This document shows, piece after piece, positions 52,340 to 60,998 of a stretch of DNA of 64,000 bases. The translations under genes were made by a program, and so were the position numbers. The notes below the pieces were generated by a model. The model was given only the letters and a program-made list of their open reading frames with translations, made no database searches and was not told the origin of the DNA. This stretch comes from CAZENU01 sp965117035 (lineage in GTDB: Bacteria > Chloroflexota > Dehalococcoidia > Lucifugimonadales > CAZENU01). Position 1 is the stretch's first letter; each line of letters opens with the position of its first letter. The stretch is taken from the NCBI GenBank assembly GCA_965117035.1, contig OZ220748.1, forward strand, positions 2,418,001-2,482,000. Direction: 5' to 3'.

Positions 52340-52681
52340 ATGGCGCGGGTCAGGACAATGTACTGGAAGGAAGTGCCGCTGCAGGTGCAGGCCGAGGACG
52401 ACTCGGGCCAGGTATCGAAGCCGCTCGACGACCGCTTCCAGACCGGGGCGGACGCCATCTCGATGTTCGACGGCAGCGCCGGCGGCGACGACTATCTCGA
52501 CGGCTTCCAGTGGGGCGACTACGTCGAGGTGGGCGGCTCGGCCCAAGATGCGGCCTCGGCGGCGGCCGAGCGCTTCAATTCCGGCTTCCCCGAGGACTTC
52601 GTCGCCAGGGTGCGGGATCTGCACCGCGCGGGCAGGCGCGATCCCAGGCCCGGGGCCGCCGACGGCTGGCTGGGAGAATAG
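52340..52681 (+). CDS. Virulence-factor-domain small protein (name only; C1-cluster component)
   Basis: 113 residues, GGGAGAG before the ATG. The text MYWKEVPLQVQAEDDSGQVSKPLDDRFQTGADAISMFDG resembles the family annotated as 'virulence factor' (a conserved 90-120 residue domain with MYWKxIPxQV and RFQxAID). I recall this family in alphaproteobacteria beside methyltetrahydrofolate and homocysteine methyltransferase genes, which is also its position here, three bases before one. The virulence label is historical; a role in the methyl-transfer pathway is more likely. No signal peptide or membrane span. Confidence 0.65.
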   Translation: MARVRTMYWKEVPLQVQAEDDSGQVSKPLDDRFQTGADAISMFDGSAGGDDYLDGFQWGDYVEVGGSAQDAASAAAERFNSGFPEDFVARVRDLHRAGRRDPRPGAADGWLGE

Positions 52682-52684
52682 GCG

Positions 52685-53620
52685 ATGGCAGCCAACGGCC
52701 AGCACCCTCTGCTCCAACGGATCGCGGAAGGCAAGCCGCTCGTGTCCGACGGCGCCATGGGCACATACCTGCAGTCCAGGGGTCTGCCGCCCGGCGGCAG
52801 CCCGGAGGAGATGAACGCCAGCGCGCCCGACACCATCCGGGAGATGGCCGCCGCCTACTTCGACGCCGGCTCCGACATGGTGCTGACGGCCTCCTTCGGC
52901 GGCAGCAGGTTCATGCTGAAGAAATACGGTCTCGATGGCAGGGGAGCCGAGCTCAACCGCCTCGCGGCGGAGCACGCGCGGTCCGCCGCGCCCGAGGGGC
53001 GCTTCGTCGTCGGCTCGGTCGGCCCGACCGGCGAGATCCTCGAGAGCAACGGCGGTGAGGCGAGCGAGGAGGAGGTGCTCGACGCTTTCGTCGAGCAGGT
53101 CACCGCGCTGGAGGACGGCGGCGCCGACGCCGTCGCCGTCGAGACGATGATATCCGCGCGCGAGGCCGCCCTGGCCATACGCGCGGCGAAAGAGAACACC
53201 GACCTCGTCGTCTTCGGGACGATGATGTTCGACAAGGGCCCCAGGGGCTGGTTCACCATGATGGGCGACACCCCCGAGAGCGCTGTCAAGGACATGCTGG
53301 ACGCCGGCGCGGACGTCGTCGGCGCCAACTGCGGCAACGGCGTGGAGAAGATGGTCGAGCTGGCGGGCGAGATACGGGCGGCCACGGACGGCCCCATGCT
53401 CGTCCACTCGAACGCCGGCATCCCCACGATCAGGCAGGGCCAGATCGTCTACCCGGAGAACCCCGGGTACATGGCCGACCACTTCTCCACGATGGCCGAC
53501 ATGGGCGTGAACATCATCGGAGGGTGCTGCGGCACCACTCCCGACCACATCAGGGCGCTGTCCGAGAGGCTGCGCGGCAACGGCGCGGCGGGCGCGTCGA
53601 CCCCGGAGGTGACGACATGA
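52685..53620 (+). CDS. Homocysteine S-methyltransferase-type protein
   Basis: 311 residues, stand-alone Hcy-binding barrel. The zinc-binding cysteines are C216 in VVGANCGNG and C281, C282 in IIGGCCGTTPDHI. The start region LVSDGAMGTYLQSRGLPPGGSPEEMN is the usual N-terminal block. Its size equals the first module of MetH. It would transfer a methyl group from methyl-corrinoid (or another donor) to homocysteine, giving methionine. The corrinoid and pterin modules are encoded separately 5-7 kb downstream. The next gene overlaps it by four bases (ATGA). Confidence 0.9.
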   Translation: MAANGQHPLLQRIAEGKPLVSDGAMGTYLQSRGLPPGGSPEEMNASAPDTIREMAAAYFDAGSDMVLTASFGGSRFMLKKYGLDGRGAELNRLAAEHARSAAPEGRFVVGSVGPTGEILESNGGEASEEEVLDAFVEQVTALEDGGADAVAVETMISAREAALAIRAAKENTDLVVFGTMMFDKGPRGWFTMMGDTPESAVKDMLDAGADVVGANCGNGVEKMVELAGEIRAATDGPMLVHSNAGIPTIRQGQIVYPENPGYMADHFSTMADMGVNIIGGCCGTTPDHIRALSERLRGNGAAGASTPEVTT

Positions 53621-54291
53621 CGAGTCTGAAGACGGCCGCGCGCGGGAGGGCCGCCGCGGTCCTGGAACGGATCGGCCACTGCGTCGAGCTGGTCCCGCTC
53701 GACCCGAACTTCCACGACATCACCGTCGGACTCTACGTCAAGGACGGCGTCGCCACCGTGTGGACCTTCAGCGGAAAGCCCGGCGTCGCGCGGCGCATCG
53801 AGACGATCCGCGATCAGTTAGTCTCGCTCGGGGGAATGACCGCGGTCGAGGGCACGCACGACCAGGTCAGGTACGACTGCGGCCAGCTCCACGAGCGGCC
53901 GCTGAAGTTCCTCATGAAGCAGGCCGTCGAGAAGCCGCCCGACCACAGGCTGCCCGAGGGCCGGGTCAAGGACCTCCGATCGCCGCTGATGCTCGACATC
54001 GAGGGCTCCGAGGAGGACGGCCGCTGGGTATACCGGGTCAACGCCGAGGGCGAGGCCCGCAACGAGGCGGCGCGCCTCCGCGCCGTCACCGGCGGACTCG
54101 TCCGCTACGGCGACATGGAGAAGGTCGGCGCCGACGCAGCCGGGTTCAAGTGCGGCTACCGCCACGACGAGCTCGCCCGCCTCGTCCTCCCGTTCGCCCG
54201 CAACGTCAGCCAGGTCGAGGACATGCTCGCCGCCGACGCCCTCCGCGGCCAGATGACCACAGGCACCCTCGGCTTCGCCCCACCGACGTAG
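53617..54291 (+). CDS. Unknown protein coupled to homocysteine methyltransferase
   Basis: 224 residues from ATG at 53617, with GGAGG seven bases ahead and an ATGA overlap with the upstream stop. Soluble, alpha/beta-looking: LERIGHCVELVPLDPNFHDITVGLYVKDGVATVWTFSG, then a conserved-looking DQVRYDCGQLHERPLKFLMKQAVEKPPDHRLPEG, and FKCGYRHDELARLVLPFARNVSQVEDML. Two Cys-containing blocks (YDCGQLH and FKCGYRH) could bind a metal. No family recognised. Tight coupling implies a role in the same methyl-transfer system. Confidence 0.7.
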   Translation: MTSLKTAARGRAAAVLERIGHCVELVPLDPNFHDITVGLYVKDGVATVWTFSGKPGVARRIETIRDQLVSLGGMTAVEGTHDQVRYDCGQLHERPLKFLMKQAVEKPPDHRLPEGRVKDLRSPLMLDIEGSEEDGRWVYRVNAEGEARNEAARLRAVTGGLVRYGDMEKVGADAAGFKCGYRHDELARLVLPFARNVSQVEDMLAADALRGQMTTGTLGFAPPT

Positions 54292-54321
54292 GATACGGGA
54301 GCAACGAGGAGCACCACTACG

Positions 54322-55176
54322 ATGACGCAACAGCCGGGAACGATCGAGAGTGTTGACATCCGCGAGGTCTGGCGGACCGAGGACGACTTCGCAGCTTGGG
54401 TCGCTGATCATGTGCCTGAGCTTGGGTCTGCTTTGGGACTGGACTTGAAGCCGCCAACCAAGTCACCGACGGTGGGATTTTGGCGGGCGCACGGCACGGC
54501 CGTGGAAGTTCAATTCGGACCGACTGACGACTCCCATCTCTGCCATCTACTCGCTCACGCTGGCAACAGCGGGAAGGCGCTGATCTGGATCGCCGGTGAT
54601 TTCAGAGGCGAGCACGCGGCGGCCCTGTCATGGCTCAATCGTCGCGCTCGGCAGACGGAATTCTTCGGGGTAGTGGTCGATACTACGAAGAGCAATGAGT
54701 CAGACCTGCGCTTCAAGGTTGTGGAGGGCCCGAACGGTTGGCACTATCGTCGGTTCTTTCGACATCTCGTTGGCAAGCTGAACGAGCAAGGCAGACCGAC
54801 GGGCGGCAAAGTCTGGCGGCAGAACTATCATGCTTTACCCACCGGCGTCGGAGGCTTTCGATACGCCGCCTCCTTCTACAAGAAACGGCCCACGGTTGAG
54901 CTCTATATCGATTGTGGAGACAAGGATCGGAATGAACGCAGATTCGACCAGCTCGAGAAGACCAGAGGAGAGGTCGAATCGCAGATCGGGGGCGCTCTCG
55001 AGTGGGAACGCCTTGACGATGACGACAAGCGAGCTTGCCGCATCTCAACCTGCCGGGAGGGCTCCATCGACGATGATGAAGAGACGTTGGGCGATATCCG
55101 AGATTGGATGATCGCTCGGCTACGGTTGTTCGAGGGAGTATTCGGCCGGCGACTGGCCGAACTTCGGGATGTCTAG
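54322..55176 (+). CDS. DUF4268-type protein, defence-islet member
   Basis: 284 residues, GAGGAG upstream. The first half (EVWRTEDDFAAWVADHVPELGSALGLDL, ALIWIAGDFRGEHAAALSWLNRRARQTEFFGVVVD) is an RE-like/PDDEXK-related domain seen in this family. The second half (HYRRFFRHLVGKLNEQGRP to RYAASFYKKRPTVELYIDCGDKDRNERRFDQLEKTRGEVESQIGGALEWERLDD) is DUF4268. Such proteins often accompany restriction systems. Codon use is less GC-rich than in the flanking C1 genes, marking the left edge of an inserted islet. Confidence 0.8.
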   Translation: MTQQPGTIESVDIREVWRTEDDFAAWVADHVPELGSALGLDLKPPTKSPTVGFWRAHGTAVEVQFGPTDDSHLCHLLAHAGNSGKALIWIAGDFRGEHAAALSWLNRRARQTEFFGVVVDTTKSNESDLRFKVVEGPNGWHYRRFFRHLVGKLNEQGRPTGGKVWRQNYHALPTGVGGFRYAASFYKKRPTVELYIDCGDKDRNERRFDQLEKTRGEVESQIGGALEWERLDDDDKRACRISTCREGSIDDDEETLGDIRDWMIARLRLFEGVFGRRLAELRDV

Positions 55177-55192
55177 CGCGAGGAGCGGCGTC

Positions 55193-55633
55193 ATGACCGA
55201 CAATAGGGTGCCCACCACAACCGAGGACAGCGTTACCCACTGCGACCATGGCACCAAAAGCAGCAGACCAGTCTTCGAAGGAACCGATGTCCCGATCCAA
55301 TCCCTCTTCGACTGTCTGAATAGCGGTTACAATCTGTACTTCTTCCTCGAGCAGTTCCCCTCGGTCAGCCAGAACGACGCATTGGCCGCGATGAGGGCGA
55401 GACTCGACGAGGAAAGCGTTGTTCACAGTGACAGACGGATCGTAAGCGGCACCCCGGTCTTCAAGGGAACCCGTGTACCAGTCAAGAGCCTCTTTGATTA
55501 CCTTGAAGGCGGCGATAATCTGGACGAGTTCCTATATCAATTCCCAACCGTGACACGAGAGCAGGCATCTCGGGCGCTCGACGCAGCACGAAGGACTTTG
55601 GAGAGGGACGCATATGAGGTTGCTGTCCAGTGA
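55193..55633 (+). CDS. Tandem DUF433 (VapB45-like antitoxin) protein
   Basis: 146 residues from ATG at 55193 with AGGAG nine bases ahead; an upstream in-frame ATG at 55169 overlaps the previous gene and has no such site. Two DUF433 units in a row: SRPVFEGTDVPIQSLFDCLNSGYNLYFFLEQFP and GTPVFKGTRVPVKSLFDYLEGGDNLDEFLYQFPTVTREQASRAL. DUF433 proteins are DNA-binding antitoxins of VapBC45-like modules; two units in one chain may act as a built-in dimer. No PIN toxin follows, so here it is perhaps a regulator of the neighbouring nuclease genes. Confidence 0.85.
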   Translation: MTDNRVPTTTEDSVTHCDHGTKSSRPVFEGTDVPIQSLFDCLNSGYNLYFFLEQFPSVSQNDALAAMRARLDEESVVHSDRRIVSGTPVFKGTRVPVKSLFDYLEGGDNLDEFLYQFPTVTREQASRALDAARRTLERDAYEVAVQ

Positions 55634-55720
55634 GCAGATGCCGAGACGCGCCGTGGACTTCTCGCTTCAGGCTTAGAGCCCATGGCGCTGTGACTATCCG
55701 ACGCTAGGAGTGGAACCGTC

Positions 55721-57457
55721 GTGTACCAAACCGGCAAGACCATCAAAGAAACGCTCGATGAAATCCATCGGCACGATCTCGTGCTACCCGCCATCCAACG
55801 TGAGTTCGTATGGGGGGATGAGCAGATATGCCGGTTATTCGACAGTCTTATGCAAGGGTACCCGTTCGGTACCTTTCTCTATTGGCGGGTCGATCCTGCA
55901 AACAGCGGCAGCTTCAAGTTCTTCGACTTCGTGCTGAACTACCACGAAAGGGACAACCCTCATTGTCCACCTCTGCCTGACATGCCGCACACGCCGTTGA
56001 CGGCGGTCCTTGACGGCCAGCAGCGGTTGACCGCGCTGAATATCGGTCTGCGCGGAAGTGCGTCATGGAAACTCCCGCGACTTTGGCGGAACAACCCGGA
56101 CGCCTATCCGGAGCAGTTGCTCTATCTGGACCTGCTTTGGACGCCCGGCGACGAAGATGAGGGACTGGAGTATCGTTTCAATTTCCGTACCGGTGAGCAG
56201 TCCGCTGTTGCCAACGGCGAGTGCTGGTTTCCCATCAGAGATGTGCTGAAGATGAAGAGTGGGCCTGCCATGGTGCAGTGGCTGAACCAACGACTTCCTC
56301 AAAACGATGTCGACCAAGCCTACGAGAACTTGGATCGCCTCTACCGCATTGTTCACAACGAACGTGTCGTGGTGCCTTATGAAGAGAACGGGCAGGAGTT
56401 GGATAAAGTCCTACAGATCTTCATACGTATGAACGACGGAGGTACGCCGCTATCTCATTCGGACATGCTGCTTTCGATCGCCGTAGCGCAGTGGACTGAT
56501 CACGACGCACGGAAAGAGATTCATGAGTTAGTGGATGATCTCAACGAGATCGGAGGCGGGTTCACTTTCTCTAAGGATCTCGTGCTCAAGGCCGGCTTGA
56601 TGCTAAGCGACATCGGCAGTGTCGGATTCAGGGTGGACAATTTCAACCGAGAGAACATGGACGTCTTCGAGAGAAACTGGGATGATGTGAAACGCGCCCT
56701 GATGCTGACCATTCAACTGGTGTCTGACTTTGGATTCAATGGGCAGAACCTGCGCGCACACAACGCCATCCTGCCAATCGCGTACTATCTCTACACGAGG
56801 GAGCCGGGAGACTCATACCTAACACACAGTCAATTTGAGAAGGATCGACAGACCGTTCGCGAGTGGCTGATCCGAAGTCTGCTTAAGTCAGGTATTTGGG
56901 GCAGCGGCCTCGATACCCAGTTGACGGCCCTGCGCCGCGTGATCAGGGAGAACGATGACGGTGATTTCCCGGCCACGCGCATCTATCAGGACATGGCGAG
57001 CCGTGGGAGGTCGCTCGTCTTCGAAGACGAGGAAATCGAGGAGTTGGCGGACATGTCAGCCGGCAACGGGCTCACGTTCGGTCTGCTGTCGCTGCTCTTC
57101 CCTTTCGTTAACCTTCGCAACCAGTTCCATATCGACCACGTCTTCCCTAGATCAAGATTCACGGAGAGGCGTCTCAGAAATGCCGGCGTCGTGGATGACC
57201 AGATACGCGACTTCATACAGTCCAGAGATCGGCTCGCGAACCTTCAACTGCTTGAAGGATCAAAGAACTTGGAGAAGAGCGCAAAGATGCCCGCCGAATG
57301 GCTGATTGACGAGCTCCCTCACTCATCGAGCAGGCTGAACTACCAAAGCCTTCACTTGCTGGGGGACCTGCCCGATTCCATAGAGCAATTCGACGTCTTC
57401 TATGACGCAAGGAGAGCGCGGCTGAAGAATCGAATCGCGGAGTTGCTGGGTAGATAG
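55721..57457 (+). CDS. DUF262/DUF1524 (GmrSD-like) restriction protein
   Basis: 578 residues, GTG start. N-terminal DUF262 ParB/Srx-like fold with LPAIQREFVWG (residues 22-32) and AVLDGQQRLTAL (95-106, the nucleotide-binding DGQQR). C-terminal HNH-type DUF1524: H470, D472 and H473 in HIDHVFPRSRF, then NLQLLEGSKNLEKS with the N. Fusion of both halves in one chain matches GmrSD-like type IV restriction enzymes, which cut modified phage DNA. It is the last gene of the islet; the C1 cluster resumes 38 bases later. Confidence 0.9.
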   Translation: MYQTGKTIKETLDEIHRHDLVLPAIQREFVWGDEQICRLFDSLMQGYPFGTFLYWRVDPANSGSFKFFDFVLNYHERDNPHCPPLPDMPHTPLTAVLDGQQRLTALNIGLRGSASWKLPRLWRNNPDAYPEQLLYLDLLWTPGDEDEGLEYRFNFRTGEQSAVANGECWFPIRDVLKMKSGPAMVQWLNQRLPQNDVDQAYENLDRLYRIVHNERVVVPYEENGQELDKVLQIFIRMNDGGTPLSHSDMLLSIAVAQWTDHDARKEIHELVDDLNEIGGGFTFSKDLVLKAGLMLSDIGSVGFRVDNFNRENMDVFERNWDDVKRALMLTIQLVSDFGFNGQNLRAHNAILPIAYYLYTREPGDSYLTHSQFEKDRQTVREWLIRSLLKSGIWGSGLDTQLTALRRVIRENDDGDFPATRIYQDMASRGRSLVFEDEEIEELADMSAGNGLTFGLLSLLFPFVNLRNQFHIDHVFPRSRFTERRLRNAGVVDDQIRDFIQSRDRLANLQLLEGSKNLEKSAKMPAEWLIDELPHSSSRLNYQSLHLLGDLPDSIEQFDVFYDARRARLKNRIAELLGR

Positions 57458-57495
57458 GCTCTCCGAACTCAAGCAGGCAAGATAGGAGGGACATC

Positions 57496-58545
57496 ATGGT
57501 ATTCACCGAGACGATGACCTCTCGCGAGCGCGTCATGAACGCGCTGGCGGGGCGGCCGGTCGACCGGCCGCCGGTGTGCAACCCCACCAACGTCGCCACC
57601 GTCGACCTGATGGACATGGTCGACGCGCCGTTCCCCGACGCCTGCCGCGACCCGGAGCTCAACGCCCGGCTCGCCGCGACCGGCTACACGGAGCTCGGAT
57701 TCGACGCCATCGCGCCCTACTTCACCATCATCCAGGAGTCCTCGGCGCTCGGTTGCGACATGCAGTGGGAGCAGAAGGACAACTGGCCCACCGTCCGCAT
57801 GAGCAACCCTATCTGGAAGGGCCCGGACGACGTCCGCATCCCGTCCAACTTCCTCGAGCACCCCGACAACATCGCCATCACCAGGTCGATCTCGATCCTC
57901 AAGCAGGAGCTCGGAGACGAGGTCGCCATCGTCGGCAAGACGATGGGCCCATGGACGCTGAGCTACCACGTCTTCGGCGTCGAGCCCTTCCTGCTCATGA
58001 CCATCGACGACCCCAAGATGACGATGGACTGCATGGACCGCCTCAAGGAGATCTCCGTGCTCTTCGGGCAGGCCCAGATCGACGCCGGCGCGGACGCCCT
58101 CACCTTCCCCGACCACGCCACCGGCGACCTGGTCAGCGGCGAGTACTATCGCCGGTTCCTGCTGGAGCTGCACCAGGAGATGGCAGAGCGGCTCAACGTC
58201 CCCCTTATCCTGCACATCTGCGGCAGAACGCTCGACCGCATGGACTACATCGCGCAGAACAACATGGCGATGTTCCACTTCGACTCCAAGAACGACCCGC
58301 AGGAGGCGATGGACATCGTCGACGGCAGGATCGGCCTGGTCGGCAACGTCAACAACCCCGAGACGCTCTTCGCCCGCGGCCCGGCGGAGGTCCGCCAGGA
58401 GGTCTACCGCTGCATGGACGCCGGCGTTAACATGATCGCGCCCGAGTGCGCCGTGCCGCTCGCCACCAAGCTCGAGAACCTGATGGAGATACCCAAGGCC
58501 GTCCGCGCCTGGTGCGAGGAGCACCAGGACGGCGACGGCCACTAG
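57496..58545 (+). CDS. UroD-family methylcobamide methyltransferase-like protein (MtaA/MtbA-like)
   Basis: 349 residues, AGGAGGGACATC before the ATG. Zinc-binding residues of the methyltransferase branch are present: H240 and C242 in LILHICGRTLD, and C318 in MIAPECAVP. This separates it from heme-pathway uroporphyrinogen decarboxylase. Opening TSRERVMNALAGRPVDRPPV is typical of MtaA/MtbA/CmuA-type proteins, which move a methyl group between a corrinoid protein and a thiol. Here the thiol acceptor could be homocysteine or an unknown one. It is 14 bases upstream of the pterin-binding gene. Confidence 0.85.
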   Translation: MVFTETMTSRERVMNALAGRPVDRPPVCNPTNVATVDLMDMVDAPFPDACRDPELNARLAATGYTELGFDAIAPYFTIIQESSALGCDMQWEQKDNWPTVRMSNPIWKGPDDVRIPSNFLEHPDNIAITRSISILKQELGDEVAIVGKTMGPWTLSYHVFGVEPFLLMTIDDPKMTMDCMDRLKEISVLFGQAQIDAGADALTFPDHATGDLVSGEYYRRFLLELHQEMAERLNVPLILHICGRTLDRMDYIAQNNMAMFHFDSKNDPQEAMDIVDGRIGLVGNVNNPETLFARGPAEVRQEVYRCMDAGVNMIAPECAVPLATKLENLMEIPKAVRAWCEEHQDGDGH

Positions 58546-58558
58546 AGGACGTGCGACC

Positions 58559-59602
58559 TTGCCCAGAGTAGTCGATACCCCCGACCAGTTCACGATCGTC
58601 GGCGAGAACATCCACGCCACCCGCGTGCTGCTCCGCAACGGCCGCCGCGTCGTCACACTCGACGACGGCACCGAGGCCGTGCCGTTCAAGGGAGACTCCG
58701 GCGAGGACCGGCTGCTGACGGTGCCCGACTGGTTCAGGGAGACCCAGCCCTACGACCAGGGCCAGATCAAGCACTTCATGATCGCGATGCGAAAGGGCAT
58801 CGGGGACGACGCCGACGAGCGCGAGCAGGCGGCTGCCTACGTCCGGCACGAGGTCCGGCGACAGGTTGCCGCCGGCGCCCAGTACCTGGACGTCAACCCG
58901 GACGAGGTCCACTACGACCTCGACATCCAGAAGCGCTGCATGAGGTGGACGGTCGAGACGGTGCAGGAGGCTTCGCCCGTGCCGCCGAGCATCGACTCGT
59001 CCAGCTCGGAGCTCATAGAGGAGGGGCTGGCCGCGTACGACGGCCGTGCGGGCAGGCCGATCATCAACTCGATCGCCCCGGAGCGGCCCGAGACGACCGA
59101 CCTGATCGCCGAGCACGGCGCCCGCGTCATCGTCATGGCGACGAGCGAGACCGGCATGCCGCAGGACGCCCAGGAACGCCTCGATAACGCCGCGGCGCTG
59201 ATCTCGGACGTGACCGCCCGCGGCGTCGAGCTGAGCGACATCTTCGTCGACGCGATCATCTTTCCGATCTCCGTCGACTCGCAGAACGGCAACCACTACT
59301 TCGACGCCGTCAGGATGCTGCGAGACGAGTACGGCAACGACATCCACGTCGGCATGGGGCTCAGCAACATATCCTTCGGGATGCCCAACCGAAGGCTCAT
59401 CAACCGCGCCTTCATCCACCTGGCGCTGAAGGCCGGCATCGACGCCGGCATCCTCGACCCCATAGCCACCAAGCTCGACTCCATCCTCGCCCTCGATACC
59501 GACTCCGAGCCCGTCAGGCTCGCGATCGACATGCTGGAGGGCCGCGACGACTTCTGCGCCAACTACATCATGGCGCACCGCGACGGCCGGCTCAGGGGCT
59601 GA
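58559..59602 (+). CDS. Pterin-binding methyltetrahydrofolate:corrinoid methyltransferase
   Basis: 347 residues, TTG start with AGAGGA upstream. The DHPS-like barrel shows FTIVGENIHATRVLL, AAGAQYLDVNPDE, PPSIDSSSSELIEEGL, INSIAPE and MGLSNISFGMPNRRLINRAFIHLAL. This is the AcsE/MtvA/MetH-module-2 pattern, with the GLSN...FG signature of CH3-THF methyltransferases. It has an insertion after the first strand (RNGRRVVTLDDGTEAVPFKGDSG) that standard AcsE lacks. It should exchange methyl between folate and the corrinoid protein encoded next. Confidence 0.9.
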   Translation: MPRVVDTPDQFTIVGENIHATRVLLRNGRRVVTLDDGTEAVPFKGDSGEDRLLTVPDWFRETQPYDQGQIKHFMIAMRKGIGDDADEREQAAAYVRHEVRRQVAAGAQYLDVNPDEVHYDLDIQKRCMRWTVETVQEASPVPPSIDSSSSELIEEGLAAYDGRAGRPIINSIAPERPETTDLIAEHGARVIVMATSETGMPQDAQERLDNAAALISDVTARGVELSDIFVDAIIFPISVDSQNGNHYFDAVRMLRDEYGNDIHVGMGLSNISFGMPNRRLINRAFIHLALKAGIDAGILDPIATKLDSILALDTDSEPVRLAIDMLEGRDDFCANYIMAHRDGRLRG

Positions 59603-59608
59603 TTCCGA

Positions 59609-59638
59609 TTGACAATGGCGGCGGCATCCCCGAATAAT
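59609..59638 (+). promoter_or_regulatory. Putative internal promoter before the corrinoid protein gene
   Basis: TTGACA (59609-59614), 18 bases, AATAAT (59633-59638), about 40 bases before the ATG at 59678. Near-consensus, and it lies just after the preceding stop codon. It would let the downstream genes be made in excess. Confidence 0.55.
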
Positions 59639-59677
59639 TGTCGTGCCCAAATCGCGTAGTCACGGAGCCAAAGGTCG

Positions 59678-60436
59678 ATGCCGTTAGAACACGAAGGAAT
59701 ACTGAAGGAGCTCGAGTACGTCACGAGACCCTTCGAGATCAAGCACATAAGGTCCCTCTACGAGGACTCCGATCCCAAGATGCACGATATCGCCTACGCG
59801 CTGATCGTGGGCGATAACCACGAGGTCGACCGGCTCACCGGCCAGGCCCTCGAGGACGGCTTCTCCGCCAACACCGTCATGGACGACGGTCTCATCGCCG
59901 GGATGGCCATCGTCGGGATCAAGTTCCGCGACAACGTCATCTTCGTGCCCGAGGTGCTCATCTCGGCGCGGGCGATGAAGGCCGGCATGGCCCACATCGA
60001 GCCCATCCTGTCCGCGTCGGGCATCGAGCCGATCGGCACCGTCATCATGGGCACGGTCAAGGGCGACCTGCACGACATCGGCAAGAACCTGTGCATCATG
60101 ATGCTGCGCGGCGCGGGCTTCGTCGTCCACGACCTGGGCGTCGACACCAAGCCGGAGGAGTTCATCGACGCCGTACTCGAGCACGAGGCGGGCGTCCTCG
60201 GGATGTCGGCGCTGCTGACAACCACGATGCCCAACATGGGCCGGACCATCGAGGCGTTCGAGGACGAGGGGCTTCGCGAGCAGGTCAAGATCATGGTCGG
60301 CGGCGCGCCCGTCACCCAGGAGTTCGCCGAGGACATGGGCGCCGACGGCTACGGCGAGAACGCCATCGCATGCGTCGACATGGCCAAGGAGCTCTCCGGC
60401 GTCGACGGCGTGGTCCCCGCCGACATGGCCGACTGA
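59678..60436 (+). CDS. Corrinoid (B12-binding) methyl-carrier protein, MtbC/MttC-like
   Basis: 252 residues. An N-terminal helical cap (about 30-110: DRLTGQALEDGFSANTVMDDGLIAGMAIVGIKFRDNVIFVPEVLISARAMKAG) is followed by the Rossmann B12 domain with the His-on loop D130-L-H132-D-I-G135-K in GTVKGDLHDIGKNL. GMSALLTTTMPNM and VGGAPVTQEFAEDMGADGYGE complete it. It carries methyl on cobalamin between the methyltransferases of the cluster. It is the physical hub of the predicted split pathway. Confidence 0.93.
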   Translation: MPLEHEGILKELEYVTRPFEIKHIRSLYEDSDPKMHDIAYALIVGDNHEVDRLTGQALEDGFSANTVMDDGLIAGMAIVGIKFRDNVIFVPEVLISARAMKAGMAHIEPILSASGIEPIGTVIMGTVKGDLHDIGKNLCIMMLRGAGFVVHDLGVDTKPEEFIDAVLEHEAGVLGMSALLTTTMPNMGRTIEAFEDEGLREQVKIMVGGAPVTQEFAEDMGADGYGENAIACVDMAKELSGVDGVVPADMAD

Positions 60437-60454
60437 GCTACCCGGAGCCGACCT

Positions 60455-60709
60455 GTGGCCCAACCCGTAGACAGGGCGCGGTACGAGGCCAGCGTCGCTC
60501 GCCTCTACGACATCTTCGCCGACATCTCCGACACGGTCACCCGCGTGTCGAAGACCCGATGCCCGTACATGAACGTCGAGACGCGCTGCACGGCCAGCTT
60601 CGGCTGCCGCAACCAGGACCGTAACGTCCCCGCCGGCGAGCTCTACGTCTGCACCGGCAGCGAAGACCTCGACTACCGATCCGCCTGGGAGATCCAGCCC
60701 CCCAGGTAG
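60455..60709 (+). CDS. Small Cys-rich protein of the corrinoid cluster
   Basis: 84 residues from GTG at 60455 with CGGAG ahead. Helix-rich start (ARYEASVARLYDIFADISDTV), then four Cys in TRCPYMNVETRCTASFGCRNQ and YVCTGSEDLDYRSAWE. The C-x8-C-x5-C-x(about 16)-C spacing could hold zinc or an iron-sulfur centre. No family recognised. It follows the corrinoid gene by 18 bases, so a role as partner, chaperone or redox helper of the corrinoid protein is a fair guess. Confidence 0.65.
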   Translation: MAQPVDRARYEASVARLYDIFADISDTVTRVSKTRCPYMNVETRCTASFGCRNQDRNVPAGELYVCTGSEDLDYRSAWEIQPPR

Positions 60710-60714
60710 ACAGT

Positions 60715-60980
60715 CATTCCCGCGAAGACATAGCCGGGCACCCGTCATCCCCGCGCAGGGGGACCTTTGCACAATCGTCATTCGCGCGAAGGGCCTGCCC
60801 CCGCGAAGGCGGGGGCGGGAACCCAGGGCGGGGTGAGTGGATGGGTCCCCGCCTCCGCGGGGACGACGATGGGGGGCGCCCGCATATCGAGCACATGACA
60901 TAGTCCGCTCGGGAGACCCGGCCCGCGTAGTCCCACCGTCATTCCGGCGATGGGGGCGCCCGAACCTCGAAGCCACTCCG
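60715..60980. repeat. Dispersed repeat A, several decayed copies
   Basis: CATTCCCGCGAAG, CATCCCCGCGCAGGGGGAC and a longer unit CATTCGCGCGAAG...GCGAAGGCGGGGGCGGGAAC (60778-60822) lie in tandem. A GTCCCCGCCTCCGCGGGGAC hairpin follows at 60845-60864. No gene in 60710-60998. Confidence 0.75.
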
Positions 60981-60998
60981 GAAATCGAGTACACGACA

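Noticed and set aside
57470..59677. Cobalamin riboswitch before the corrinoid genes
   Set aside because: I looked for a B12-box-like core in the short gaps at 57458, 58546 and 59603; none is long enough or has the conserved core.
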